From: Thalassia testudinum | Lineage: Eukaryota; Streptophyta; Magnoliopsida; Alismatales; Hydrocharitaceae | Assembly: GCA_037157565.1 (NCBI GenBank) | Contig: JAZHRO010000012.1 | Coordinates: forward strand, 7,280,501 to 7,344,500 | Direction of reading: 5' to 3' | Length of the DNA stretch: 64,000 nt | Shown here: one piece after another, positions 23,935 through 36,177 of the stretch | How the letters are laid out: the number at the start of each line of letters is the position of its first letter | How positions within the stretch are numbered: the stretch's first letter is position 1 | Translations under genes and position numbers: made by a program | The notes under the pieces: generated by a model | Told to the model about the DNA's origin: nothing | The model's database searches: none | What the model saw: only the letters and a program-made list of their open reading frames with translations

Positions 23935-24748
23935 CTATAATCCGTGAATATCTAGTTGTGAAACGGGCATTCCACTTTTATTCTTATAGAGAGTTTTTGG
24001 TGAATCAAAAGTAGTGCTTCCAGCCTTGCAATATTGGTAGTCAAATTTCTTAACAATCTTCTCAACATAATGAGATTGAGAAATAATTATCCCCTCTGTT
24101 GACCGAATCAGTTTAGGGCTTAAGAACAAATTTGCAATACCCATATCCTTTATCTCAAACTTGCTACTAAAGAACAACTGAGTTTCATTCACAATTCTTA
24201 TATCTGACCCAAATAGTAATATATCATCTATATATAGGCATAGGATAATACACATATCACCTTTAACCATAGAGTAAACACACCTGTCGAATTCATGACC
24301 CACAAAATCAAAAGACTGGACAGTCTTATTAAACTTTTCATATCATTAATTGGGTGCTTGTTTCAAACCATAAAAGATTTAACAAACTTACAAACCTTTT
24401 ATCATTCCCAAGAGCTACAAATCCCTCAGGCTGGTTCATATAGATCTCCTCAAGATCGCTATAAAGAAAGGCGATCTTCACATCCATTTGGTGGATAGTG
24501 AGATCATAAGTGAAAGCCAATGCAACAACCATCCTGATAGTAGTTACCCTAGTTAACGAAGAATAAGTATCAAAATAATTGATGCCTTCCATTTGCTTAA
24601 ACCCCTTGCCAACAAGTCGAGCTTTATATTTTTCAATAGATACATCAAGCCTGAGTTTTCTCTTGAACACCCACTTACACCCTAGAGTATAACACCCTAG
24701 AGGTAAATCAATTAGCTCCCAAGTGCCACTAGAGATGATTAAGTTCAT
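23935..24748 (-). pseudogene. Copia-1 reverse transcriptase, broken
   Basis: The N-terminal half (24338-24748) reads GTWELIDLP, CKWVFKRKLRLD, YKARLVGKGFKQMEGINYFDTYS and HQMDVKIAFLYSDLEEIYM, with the first catalytic Asp in MDVK. The second half (23935-24303) carries LYIDDILLFGSD with both catalytic aspartates (24223-24234) and KFEIKDMG. A frame change separates them near 24330. This is the part that would copy the RNA, and it keeps its active-site residues despite the break. Confidence 0.88.
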
Positions 24749-26242
24749 CTTATTCTTAATGGTATCTTTTCAATGCTTTGCTTCAGAAGAAACCATACAT
24801 CACAATAAGTAGGGGGATCGCCCTTGGTTTGGTAAGCAATAAAATTACTTTCCAAATCCTTGGCAATTCTTGATCGTTTACTTCTCGTATATTCAAAATC
24901 TACATTGAATTCAAAGTGGAAAGAGCTAGCCCCCACATTGGACATCATTTTCCCTTGATCAGGAATAGAACCAGATGTAGTGATTAAATTATTTGAAGTC
25001 ACATTTTGAGATAATCCAGTCTTCATAGGGAAGATATCCTTAAAAAATATAACATCGCGAAATTCAACAATGGTATTAACATCTATGCTTGAAATCTCAA
25101 ATTGTATAACCAAAAATCTATAGGCACAGCAGTTGTCAACGTAACCCAGAAAAACCGCACCAACTATCCTAGGTCTAAGCTTCTTCTTGTGTTTTGGGAC
25201 AACCACCTTCGCAAGGTAGCCCCACACTTTAAGGTATTTTAGACTTGGTTTCATATTTCTCTAAATCTCAAATGGACTACTTTCTTTATGCTTGAGGAAA
25301 ACTCTATTCAAAATATAACATACCATATTCAAACATTCCCCCCACATGTAAGTAGGTAATCCTAAGCTTTATAGGAAAGTGTTGACCATATTAGTGCGGG
25401 TCCTATTCTCTCGCTCTGCTATCATATCAGATTGTAAGGAATATGGGGTTGTCACTTTATGAACTATACTAAAAGCTTCGCACTGTTCATTAAATAAGTT
25501 AAATGTATATCCCTTCCTCTATCGGACCTCAATCGCTTAAGAGTTTTCCAATTTGTGTTTCTATTTTTTTCTCAAGATAAGGAACTTACTTAATGCATTA
25601 TCCTTAAACTTAAGTAAATACACATAACAATATCTACTACTATCACATATAAAGGTGATAAAATACTTTTTATTGTCTCTAGTCAACACACCATTAAACT
25701 TGTAGATATCCGTATGCATCAAATCTAGAACTTAGTATATCTAGTAATAGAGTGAAAAGGTTTCTTAGTTTGTTTAGCTTACACATGTATCTCGCATGTC
25801 TTAGTTTTATCTATGGTGTATTTAGGAATCATATTTAATTTCATCATTCTTTTCAAAGAATTAAAATTTACAGGACCCAATCTAACAGATCATATATCAC
25901 AAAATTCAATATTACTGTAAACAGATTGAATTGAATGAAAGCTAATACTATTCAAAGTATTTCTAGATGATATATCCACATCACATCTCACTCTAAATAA
26001 TAAATCAAAATATACCAAATGCCCCTTCCATAGAAAGTTTCATGTCTCAACATTACACCTTTATTACATTTAAAGTTTAACTCAAAACCCTCGCTAACTA
26101 ACAAGGACTCAGAAAGAACATTCTTTTTTACAGTAGGAAGGTGCAGCACCCTACGCAATGTCCAAACTTGCCCCAAAGAAAACCTCAAGTCTATGCATGT
26201 GAACCCCAGCGCATTGGCTATAGAGTCATTCTCCATCTTCAC
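24749..26242 (-). pseudogene. Copia-1 protease tail, pre-integrase and integrase, degraded
   Basis: At 25988-26242 the minus strand reads GFTCIDLRFSLGQVWTLRRVLHLPTVKKNVLSESLLV, the segment between protease and GAG-pre-integrase in Copia polyproteins. From 25260 to 25990 only short integrase pieces survive. At 24749-25254 the integrase C-terminal region is readable (KYLKVWGYLAKVVVPKHKKKL, IVGAVFLGYVDNCCAYRFLV), followed by the acidic linker to the reverse transcriptase. Confidence 0.75.
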
Positions 26243-26439
26243 AGTCCCGCCACTGTAGGCCTAATGAAAAGAAAAGAACGATCTATCAGTACAAATATGT
26301 ACATTGGCTCCAATATTAATGAGTCATTCAGTAGGATCATGAATAACATAGAGTTTAAATTTTATTAAGACATACCCATCGCTAAGCTCAGCCTCCTTGG
26401 TAATTACATTCACTTAAGGATCCCTTATGTGGTCTTCTA

Positions 26440-27231
26440 CTAAACTTTATTAAAAGGACAATCCTTCTTCCGATGCCTAACCTATCCACAGTGCCAGCAT
26501 GGTTTGTTCGTGGATTTCTTTTGGATCTTGGATTTGGCCTTCGTTTTATTTCTGTTATTCTTATTTTTATTCTTCTTACCTTTAGACGTCATGACATTTA
26601 CCTTAGACTTTATAAGCACTAAAGGTTTTTGTTTCTTATGCTCTTCCACAATAGCAATCGCCACCATCAAGTCATCAAAAGAAATCTTTCCCTTCCTATA
26701 CTTGAGAGACATCCCAAAGTCCTCCCAAGATTTAGAAAATTTCTCAATGGTGAACATGATTTGAAACTTCTCAGAAAGCTTCATTTCAGCCTCTACTAAA
26801 TCATGAAGCAATAACAGAAATTCATATGCCTGCTCTGATATCGATTTGCCTTCAACCATTTGAAATTTAAGGAATTTTGTGATAGAGTATTTGTTAATAC
26901 CAAGATCTTCGCTATTATACTTCTTGTCCAATTCCTCTCATAACCCCTTCGTAGTGGGCATGGATGTGTTGTATATATCAAATAGCACATTGAACAAAAC
27001 CAATAAGATGCAACCATGACAAATGTGATTGTGCTCATTCCACTCATCCACTGCCTTTTGGCCTTCAAGAGTAGGCTTTCCCTTGTCCAAAATTGGGCAT
27101 TTGATTTCCAATGCCGAAATCAAATCAATGGTAGGCAACCAAATTCTCATGCGTTGTTGCCAACGCTTGTAATTCTACCCACCAAACTTCTTGGGCATAC
27201 CGAATAAGTTTACATGTGATTTAAAAGTCAT
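26440..27231 (-). pseudogene. gag: Copia-1 gag with zinc knuckle, three in-frame stops
   Basis: From an ATG at 27231 the frame runs MTFKSHVNLFGMPKKFGG, stop, NYKRWQQRMRIWLPTIDL, and so on to DKKYNSEDLGINKYSITKFLKFQMVEGKSISEQ, which is the UBN2-type Copia gag domain. A lysine/asparagine-rich stretch leads to the CCHC knuckle CWHCG...RHRKKDCP, with a stop inside it. All stops share one frame, so the gene decayed by point mutation rather than frameshifts. It would package the element's RNA. Confidence 0.85.
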
Positions 27232-27261
27232 TTCCAATATCATAAATATTTTAGATCTACG

Positions 27262-27272
27262 TGATACCTTCT
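27262..27272 (-). other. Primer binding site remnant of Copia-1
   Basis: On the minus strand AAGGTATCACG follows the 5' LTR by about 9 bases. It resembles TGGTATCAGAGC, the initiator tRNA-Met site of Copia elements, with mutations. Confidence 0.5.
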
Positions 27273-27279
27273 CTAAGAT

Positions 27280-28342
27280 TGTTAAAATTAACGCATATAT
27301 GAAATAAATAAATAAAAACATATGCATTTCCAATGATTTCACATAGATCAAAAATATTAAATTAAGTTAGTAAAACATAATTTGGTAAGATACAGAATAA
27401 AATAAAGAACAAAGAACATGCAATATTATAAATAAATAAAATGAAAAAAGGTTAGAATTTACTCCGATCGAAGTGCCCTTGGACTTTCCTTAGAGAAGAT
27501 ATCGACCCCATAGTATTAGTACGTTGGGATCTGATAAACTCCTCCTAGGATATGATGATCCACCTCCAAGATTCAGCGTACTCCGATCTTAGACGTTCTC
27601 GAAAATCACCTTACGAGAACAAAGTCAAGACAATTTGGTTGATCAACCAATTTCCTAATTGATCTACCAATTTAGTTGGTTGATCAAGCAACAACTTCTC
27701 ATAGATCACTCTCAACCCTTGTACAAGATCGAAAAACTTGATTGGAGATTTTTCTACCAATCATACGTCGAACAAACACACCAAGAAAAAGAGATAAGAA
27801 TGAGAGAAAGGGAGAGTGGAGAGAGCTTTTCTGCTCTTGTTGTGTGTTAAATGAGAGCCCCCCGTAACTCTTATATAGAGCTCACAACCTGACATTTATG
27901 AAAATTTATATTTTATGGAAATACAATAATTGATCGACTAATTTAATCCCATTAATCGATCAAAATCAATTGATAGATCAAATTTGACTTTTTAGTCGAC
28001 CAAATCAATTCATCGACCAATATTAACCGATTGATTAATTCAAGTCAAAATTATGAGATTAAAAATCCATAACAAAAAAGTTCAAGTTCCAAGTAAAGAG
28101 CTAGGCCAAGTAGGGGTAGGGTGGGGCGCGCATGTGGGCGTGCATGATTCCCAACCTCACCTTCTACTCTTTATTACATAAGTCATAGGAGGCAAAAATC
28201 TTTTACACCTATCAAAGGATTTACCTACTTCCAATATGAGACTAAAAATCTCTATCAAATCTCAATAATTTTAACATAAATTTCTATGTAACCATATATC
28301 AATTGCCGTCCGATTAATGTAATTAGACTCTCAAATCTAATA
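27280..28342 (-). repeat. 5' LTR of Copia-1 (full length)
   Basis: It is the longer of the two LTRs. Its plus-strand edges are TGTTAAAA on the left and CTAATA on the right (CA decayed to TA), next to the TSD TAATA. A TATA box (TATATAAG on the minus strand) lies near 27871-27878. It contains the palindrome GGTTGATCAACC (27637-27648) and many TTGATCGAC-like motifs at 27929-28045. Confidence 0.85.
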
Positions 28343-28347
28343 TAATA

Positions 28348-29339
28348 GTGGATATTCAAGCTCTATTGAGAGTAAAGATAGTGAAGAGGTTGTTAGCAGA
28401 AATCCAACTAGTTTATACTGCATACATGAAATTTATTTGTAGAGTAGATGAAAGGCACATGTTGGCAAAGAAACTTTCAGCAACTTCATAATCTAATGGG
28501 TTTTTTGTGCCAAGTGAGAGATATCCTTTTGTTGTTTCATTATAAACTACCTCACCTTTTGGAATATTCCCGACATAGTAATAGCTTGCAACTCCTCGCC
28601 CTCTCATAAACATGACTACTATCTTGTTGGATTTTCATCATCTGAAGAAGGGAACTCCCTTGCACTATTCCGAGTGCTTTGACGAAACTTTTGATGGCAA
28701 GAGATGTAGGGGAGGCAAAGGTCTATGATGATTACTTTGTTTGCATGCAACACATGGATCAAGGTGATCCATATTTGGTGGATATGGGAATCTTTCTCCA
28801 TGGGGCTTGTAATTCGGGTTAGAATGAAAATTTTGGCTAAGGGAAATGTCAAAGTCTAGACAAGAAGGTGACGGTTCACCAATTTCATTGGGAATGGGGG
28901 CCTATGTGATAGACTTGGTTGAGCTTTTGTGTGTAGACAATAATCCTATAGAGGCATTAGGTGGTGAACATGGTACTAATGGTGATTTGTCGTCTTCTAT
29001 ATCTAATAAAGGTAGATTTGACCAAGGGAGGAAGGGGGTTGTGTTGTAAAATCCTAGACTTTGAATTTCAGAGTCATTTTATACTTGAGCATGTTGATGT
29101 GAACCTATCGACACCTGTAGGGCACAAATTGGTTCTGTGTACATAAAAAATGGGAAACACACGTAATTGATCAACCCTTAGTGAAAAATTTTGGAGCATG
29201 TTGTATTTGGTACTATTGAATTCCTCTCGTTGCAAGCTTTTTAATGGTACTTATTTCATAGGAATTCGAGGTCCATAGAGAAAGTTGTGTGTAGTTTACG
29301 ATGTTTAGGCGTGGGGCATAATATAACCAAGAATTGAGG
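28348..29339. other. Right flank of Array 1, no recognisable gene
   Basis: Small open frames occur on both strands (for example minus 28413-28613 and plus 28846-29049) without family features. The minus frame RGRGVASYYYVGNIPKGEVVY looks protein-like, but I cannot assign it. Confidence 0.35.
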
Positions 29340-30250
29340 GCACTTTGTGTAGATTCGCACACTTGGGGGGGGGAGGGGGGGGGGGGGGGGGGGGTGAATA
29401 GAGAAAGATAATAAAAATCAATTAAATAAAACAATCGCACAAACACATTCACCACACGAGACAAGAATATTTTGGTGAAAATCTAACCAAGATAAAAGTC
29501 ACTACCACCTAAGTCTCTTAACCTATGATTTTCTAATTTACCAAGTAGATCAAATTCACTAATCTACCACTTAGTGGCACAACCTCAATACAACTTCACC
29601 ACTTAAAACGAGGGTAATGTACTTCAACCCCACTCTTCTTCATGAAGAGTATTTTGTCTCACGAGAAGATGAAAGTTTGCAACATAAATACCCAACAAAA
29701 ATACAAAACAAAGAACCTATAGAGCTCAAAAATAATGTATGAAACTAAGCTGCTATGGGTGAAGATAACTTCCCTAAAGTGGAAGCAGATTGGTGTGAAC
29801 ACGTAACAAATCGATGCTCTCAGATTGGAAAAAGGTTACTTGGAGAGCAACTTCACAATTTGATCTCACTCCATGTATGTGGAATAGGAAGTAGTAGCTC
29901 TTAATAATGTATATCTCTTCTCTTATGTGTGTATTGGCTTAGGAGTGACTTTAGGTATTTATAAGGGTGTTTAGAACACTCTAGATAAGTCTAAAGACTT
30001 TAACTAGTCATTGGTGAACCTAATTAAGTGAAAGGTAACATACAACACCTCGTTGACTCTCTACTAAGGGTTTCTCAAACTTAAATCCCAGGAACAAGTA
30101 ATAAGTCGATGCCTACTATAGTATCAGTCAGCGCCCTATAGAAGGACCAACTGGCTGAGGGTCGACTAGTTATAAAAGTTTCTTAGGAAATCTAGCCAAA
30201 GATCCCCACAACAAGGATCGCATTCCGCACGGTGTTTCCCAACGAGTGCT
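29340..30250 (+). mobile_element. Probable Copia-type LTR fragment beginning with a long G run
   Basis: A G homopolymer is followed by TGAATAGAGAAAG, AATCAATTAAATAAAACAATC, a CGCACAAACACATTC-like block and then GGGTCGACTAGT-like motifs further on. This layout (a G run, TGAAT, then AATTAAA and CAAACAC) is familiar from plant Copia LTRs, but no partner LTR, PBS or TSD is visible, so the borders are approximate. Confidence 0.45.
29365..29394. repeat. G homopolymer (29 G with one A)
   Basis: An almost pure G run of 30 bases. Runs of this length are prone to replication and sequencing errors. Confidence 0.95.
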
Positions 30251-33200
30251 GACTCTACAGTCACATGTTCGTTGACCTCAACCCCGTCGTGGACCTCTCC
30301 TTATTCGAGCTATGTTGCAAGCCTACACTACAGCTTCCGGTGCTCCCGCACTCTGTCGACAATCTAGAGGAGCTGACCAGCCACAACCCCACGATAGAGA
30401 ACTGCTCCTACGGTGACGTGCATCGAGTCACGACATCTGGTCAAAGCAATTCATTGGTGTCAAAGGAGTTATCGTTGTGGAGGAGATGGGCACTCGAGGA
30501 GTTGAGAAGGAAGAGGTCAATGATGGTGGTCGTTGATGGAGAAAGAGGAGGTTAGGGAGGAGGGAAAGGTGGGGTAGGTGGAGGAGGAAGGAAGGGGGAA
30601 GAGGAATTGAAATAAATAAGAAGATAAATATAAGGAGACAAACATAAATTTTCTTTTTTTTATTTTTTAAAATTATTTTTTAAATGTTTTCAGATATAAA
30701 GTCGTAATGAAATAATTTTGGAGGAGAATATGTGTAAATATCAAATATATAAGGATATAAACATTTTCTCGAAAGTTTACAAAAATATATATATATAAAA
30801 AGCTCAATAAATAAACTACAACACTCTTCTCTATATTTAAATCACATCAACGTACAATTTATAATACATTTATATCACATTCATTTCCACTGTATCACAT
30901 CTTACACCAACACCACTAAAACTTATCTCCCTCTTAAAATCTATCCAAGGGGAAACTTTACCCAACATCCTAAATGCAGAGAGCTTCACCCACTCATCAG
31001 TAATATGCGTTCACCCTCACGATGACTCCATTGTTGGTTGGTTCATCATCTACCATATATCCCAGCCATGACTTTCTTGTGAGAGATGTGCTTAAGTACG
31101 TGTAACTGGACTTGTAATGTCTTAGCATCGCATCCAGTCCTGCTGGATTGATATCTACGGCGTACATCTTGCCCCCAATCAATACTCCTTACTGAATCGA
31201 TCGATTCCTTTCTCATATTTTAAATCCTCCTTTCTAACGAAATCGAAGTGATATCTAGATTGATCCGAAGATCCTTTCCATCGGTTAAAATCCATGACTT
31301 GAAAACGGGTCCTTCTTTGTTTCCCTATGCGTAATCTTCTCTTTCGTACGATGTATATCCATTTGGGGTGCTTCTATTTGATTTGTCTCTTCATAAATGA
31401 ATGGTTTTAGAGAGAGAGACAGAGAGAGATCTTACAAGATTTTTATGCATGCTTAAGAAATATAAATTACATGTATTATTTAACATGCCAAGCGTTGACC
31501 TTCACTCTAGCTCTGTTCCAACAAAGATGTTAAATCCGCTACTACCATGTGGATAAGTGAGTAATATTGCATTAAAAGTGAGCAAATAAGCAAGATGAGT
31601 ATTGGTATACACGTTCCCAACATACACGAAAGCACACACTAACTTGCTATTACAATCCCTCGCCTCCTCCAGGAACGTGCTCTGCAATGTTGTCGACCAT
31701 CACATGCTCCAACCTTCAAACCTATGCTTCTCTTATCTCCTCCGCCCACTCCATGCTATGCTTGCTCCAACCATTCTGTGCTCCAATTGTCACCAGTGTC
31801 CTCACCTCACCCACTACCACGTTACAAACCACTTCCACCTCCGCGCCACACCACCACAACAACCCCCGCCCATTTACCTCTAACAAACACCCTATATTTT
31901 TTAGTTACATCTAATGATGTCATGCTATGGTAGTTTATGACAAGCACATGCTCCTCACATTGTCATAGACCCCAACAAAGCTATTAGTTCTGCCATATCT
32001 ACATCCAAGACAAACCACGGTAGATCTTCGGACTCGTATCAAACATCTCCTCACCCCTTTCTTAGTCAGATTGCACCTTAACCCTAGCACAAACGTGTCA
32101 CACAGTGTTCCATCCACCCTCAACTACCGTATACCTTGCTGCTACTGCCACCAGTCACCACGTGCTCTGATCATCCTCAACAATTACATGCCTTTCCTAA
32201 TGTCACGAACCCAGTTATAAGAGCTAAATGAGACATCCCTACCTCCAGCATGTGCTATAGTACCTCAACCTCCAATTGGCACCTCAATCCTTCCTTAAAT
32301 ATATCTTTCTTCGATACAAAACATGTGCCACTCAAAATTTAACTTTACAGATAGAACTCAAAATAAGATTAAAAAATATACCCAACGAGCACCTATTTTT
32401 AACTTGTTTTGTTGGCATTTCTCGTTTCAATTTAAAAAAAAAAAAATCACAATAAAATACACTATCTGTGTGTGTGCACATGTGCATGTGTGTACGTATT
32501 TTGTGTGTGTGCCTTTGTGAAGGAAAATTCTATAACTAGAGGGATTTCTTTTGAACATCAAATTTCACCGATAAGCATCCATTGAAACATCTTTTTTTGC
32601 TTGGAGCAAGTCAATTTTTATTAGCCAACTTAGATACCATTTATTTTGAAAGATTAATTTTATAATTGATAGAATTATGACATATACATACAATTATAAA
32701 ATTTTTGTATTCCAAGGAAATATATGCCAAATCATAAGATATGAGAAGATAAGTGTGGGTGATCTCTCACACAATTTCGAGATAAATTCATTTCACCTTC
32801 TCCTCTGAAATTAGATAATTCCAAGATTAAGGGTTCCATCGCAAGATTGTTGTAACTTAAAATTAAAAGACTCAAACACAGTATAAACGATGTAATCCTT
32901 ACAAACAAACAGTACCTTAAAAGATGGATATGCTAAGGTATACCGAATAGTCAATTAACCTTTTTGGCAAAATGTAAACAAACTGATTCACACACGCAAA
33001 TGCACCCTCTTACGTTCCTATAAGTTAAAATCCCGCCAATATCATCATGCTTTATGCGATATTTATTATGCCGTCAATGTTGCATAACTTTGATTCCACA
33101 ATATTCATGCTGCAACACTTCCGCGTTGCCATAGCATCGATGCCATGTCATGTATAGTGTCTGTGATACTACCATAGAATCAATGCTACTACATTATTAC

Positions 33201-34810
33201 AACATCGATACAACGTTGCAGTGTTGCTAAGAAAATATAGCTCTGACATATAGATGCTACAATTTTATACCACCAGCATTATTGTTAAGTCATAGATGCT
33301 ACAGTGTCATACCCTCTTATCTTTCACTTCCTCCTTTTATAACCTGTAAACAACCCTATAGCATCCTTCTGCCATCTATCTTCCGTCGTCCATTTCATGG
33401 CAACTCCCTAGGAAAAATCAAGATTCGCAGCAAGCATACCCCCTGCAACTAAAAGGCTGCCTTTACGTCAAGATCCAAGCAAGTAAAGTCGAGCCTTTTA
33501 ATCCACCTTTCTCAATAAAATCCAACTTTTTGGATCTTTGAGAAAAAAAGTTGTGACCCTTCGTTATTTCCCGCAGCCAATACCTTTGATTCCCATCAAG
33601 GTCTTTCTTTCATCAGAGGGCATCTGTCGTTAGGGTTAACATGGTGACTGCTTTATTCTTTATACGTCATTCACTCACGGCGACCTCTGGCAGGTGCAAC
33701 AAGTTTGCAGCGATTCAAATAGAGAAAAAGGGCTCCATTTCATCACTTTTAGAAAGAAATTTAGTTGATACGAACACGATATTTGGAGGACCGACCAGTG
33801 CTCAAAACACTGATAAGTTCGGAAGCACACCTTCGGCTAAACAAAAAGATAATGATATCAAAGTATAAACAAAAAAAAATAGAATAAAATCCTTGGGAAA
33901 GAAAAAAAAAAAAAATCTTAAATTAAGATCCAAGAACTAATTTACTTTGAAGGTTAGAAAATTAATATTAAAAAATATGAAATTGAGGTTCCTTTTTATT
34001 TATTTATAAAGTAATGTTAATATCAATTTTTATTTACTTAAATTGATATTAAATTGTAATGTTTACTTAAATTAATGTTAACATCCATCAGAATTAGTAT
34101 TAGCAAAACAAATGTAAACCCCTCAAAATCGATATCAAGTTTATGTAGGTTAACCACTCAAGTAAATAGAGATTAACCTATAAAAAAAGGAGTTAACATC
34201 CAAAGTAAATTAGCCTACTAACGAATGTGCTTCAGGTTGCATTTTCCCATTCGAGAATATGGAGGCTACTTCACATCTAAGAACAAGAATAAGAATCATC
34301 GTGGCTCTATCAGAAAAGGACCGTTAGAACAGATATTTCCATTTCAATATAAAAATTAATGAGCTTCCTTATCCTATAGTTCACAATGGTAGCTACCACC
34401 AAACATCCATCGAGACTGAGCTTTCCAAACCCATAATGCTGACAGGTAAAAGGGCAACTATCAGTAATAAACACAGATTGCCCTATTTGGTGCTTTTTTG
34501 TGAACAAGAGAAAGCTCCCGCTGTGGTTTTGATTGTAAGATATACCATAATGGGTAGGATTTCTGTGCAGTTCTCAATTACTAAGAGAAGCATATTCTCT
34601 CAAAAATTTTCAGCTTGTGGGTGTGAAAAGTACAAAACACGATAACATGGACTAGGTAGTTAATTCAGAAAAACAAAGTGAACAATAGAAAACAGGAAAA
34701 TCACTCTTCATATTATAGTCATTCATCTTTTCTCAAAAAGGATTATACTCGTACGTCTGACGTTTCTTACAGGAAAAGACATTGTATTATAATCAAACAT
34801 CGATGACACC
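30251..34810. other. Long stretch without a recognised gene
   Basis: A GC-balanced open frame at 30265-30555 (+) and a minus frame at 30997-31182 (MIGGKMYAVDINPAGLDAML and on) look somewhat protein-like but match no family I know. The part at 31600-32150 is C-rich with small frames. A weakly repetitive block at 33040-33310 has variants of ATGCTAC. A short GT-rich run lies at 32466-32515. The part next to LSM6 (about 34200-34810) may be its 3' flank. Confidence 0.35.
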
Positions 34811-35076
34811 TCACGCCCCAACAGCAAGAGTCCTCTTCGAGGTGCTGATATAAAGAACTGCAAGGAGGCAGATAATTAAGAATTCAAATGTCCAAGAATG
34901 TTCGTGAATAAAGAAGGGTCGGGAGGTATCAATTTCGATGGTATAAATGGTTGAGAGAATACCATTGTTTCCTCGTATAAAGGCATCTCCATATTTGTTC
35001 TTGAGCTGACCATTAACATATTCCTCAGTTTGCTCCATTGCAATGTTCATATATCCATCCAAGCATGCAAGAATAC
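34811..35076 (-). CDS. LSM6: LSM6 (U6 snRNA-associated Sm-like protein), last two coding exons
   Basis: Exon 34963-35076 encodes GILACLDGYMNIAMEQTEEY followed by VNGQLKNKYGDAFIRGNN. Exon 34811-34857 encodes VLYISTSKRTLAVGA and the TGA. The 105-bp intron between (34858-34962) has GT and TTGCAG ends, and joining the exons restores an unbroken Sm2 motif (IRGNNVLYI). The upstream edge at 35077 is also a TTTTGCAG acceptor. LSm6 is part of the heptameric LSm rings: LSm2-8 in the nucleus binds U6 snRNA for splicing, and LSm1-7 in the cytoplasm promotes mRNA decapping. The N-terminal exon, which would hold the rest of the Sm1 fold, is not visible in the 260 bp upstream before transposon sequence begins, nor further right in the window. 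The exons are free of stops, so the gene may be live with a very long first intron, or a truncated copy. Confidence 0.88.
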
Positions 35077-35218
35077 CTGCAAAACAGCAAAAATTTCTTT
35101 GCATCTTCAGACGGTTTTGCTAAGAGCATTAACAGATCAATCATGATTTAAGATACGAAACTATAAAATAGTTCCACAAGGTATCAGGTGAAGTCACAAT
35201 GATAAAATTTCTGATCAG

Positions 35219-35298
35219 GATATCAACATTTCCTTCTCGAGTATGGTGGACGTGATTGGATATCAACATTTCCTCCTTGCATATGGTGGACGCGACAG
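35219..35298. repeat. 40-bp tandem duplication
   Basis: Two adjacent units start GATATCAACATTTCCT and contain TATGGTGGACG at the same offset; their period is 40 bp with several mismatches. They lie in the sequence upstream of LSM6 exon 2, likely intron. Confidence 0.85.
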
Positions 35299-35559
35299 AG
35301 AATGCAGAATAACTGTTGATACAGATCTAGCACTAGCAGAGGATTGATCCATTTTCAGAAGCTTCAATACACACCTTTCAGCCATAAATGTATTCCACGT
35401 ATACCACTTCCATACACCCTGGCCACCTATTCTGCCTCTTATGCAGCTGCACTTGCCACCTCTTTAAGTATATCACTTGCACTCTCTGCACAAAGTAATG
35501 ATCTATGTGACAAATTGGCTAGTGCATTCTCCAGTAACACAATTCACATCCCTTGAGTG

Positions 35560-36177
35560 GAGATCGGCGGCGCTTCTATCATCTTCACTCAGTCCCTCCT
35601 AGACATATAGGACAAGTGGCAAACGAGAGGCATTCTCCCATTACCGGTCAAGGAGAGGTTAATGTTACCCGCAACATGAGATTGATTAATATTATGCTTG
35701 TTCCAGTTAGTCGAATTACTAAAGAATTAAACTGGGTGACCATCTTTGATGTTGTTACTTATACTTTTCAGAATATCCTAACGGAGAGGACGATTGGTGA
35801 CGGCTTCGAAGAAGTGGGAGACTATCGCTTGTTCTAGTCTCCTTTTACTACAGCGAATCTTGGTGGTGCCACTTCTACTAGATATCCTCTTTAGTGGCAT
35901 CTCCATTTGGGTCACTTATCTCTAAACATACTTCATCGTGTCACATCATATATATCTGCTAGTATTGTCATTACCTGTGATACTTGTCAACTTGGAGAGT
36001 ATCATCGGAGTACTTCTTATACTAGTCAGAGTCCTAGGTCATTGGAGTTGTTTTAATTAGTCCATGTTGATGTTTAGGGTCTCAGTCATGTTCCAAATAA
36101 ACTGGGTTACCGATATTATCTAGTCATTGTGGATGATTTTTCAAATTATCTTAGGTTTTTCTTTTGAAGCAAAAGTT
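35560..36177 (+). mobile_element. Copia-3, left part (protease tail, pre-integrase, start of integrase)
   Basis: The frames read ITGQGEVNVTRNMRLINIML, SRITKELNWVTIFDVVTYTF and TIGDGFEEVGDYRLF, then LWHLHLGH, CDTCQLGEYHRS and GYRYYLVIVDDFSNYLRFFF. These are the Copia pre-integrase HHCC finger and the beginning of the integrase core. Several stops occur. No 5' LTR or gag is visible, so the element is truncated at the left. The text breaks off at the poly-T marking the LINE end and resumes at 52018. Confidence 0.75.

Larger units (their letters stand above)
7902..28342 (-). mobile_element. Copia-1: minus-strand Ty1/Copia element, interrupted by the Athila insertion
   Basis: The element has two related LTRs (7902-8529 and 27280-28342) and is flanked by a perfect 5-bp TSD, TAATA, at 7897-7901 and 28343-28347. 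Its own sequence is 7902-9063 plus 23265-28342; everything between belongs to the Athila insertion. Read on the minus strand the order is 5' LTR, gag with zinc knuckle, pre-integrase/integrase, reverse transcriptase, RNase H, 3' LTR, which is the Copia order. The gag and RT wording resembles the Tork-type group, but I do not assign a lineage firmly. Every domain has stops or frameshifts, so the element cannot move by itself. Confidence 0.88.

Noticed and set aside
33040..33310. Degenerate ATGCTAC repeats
   Set aside because: The units are too diverged and irregular to call a tandem repeat by eye.
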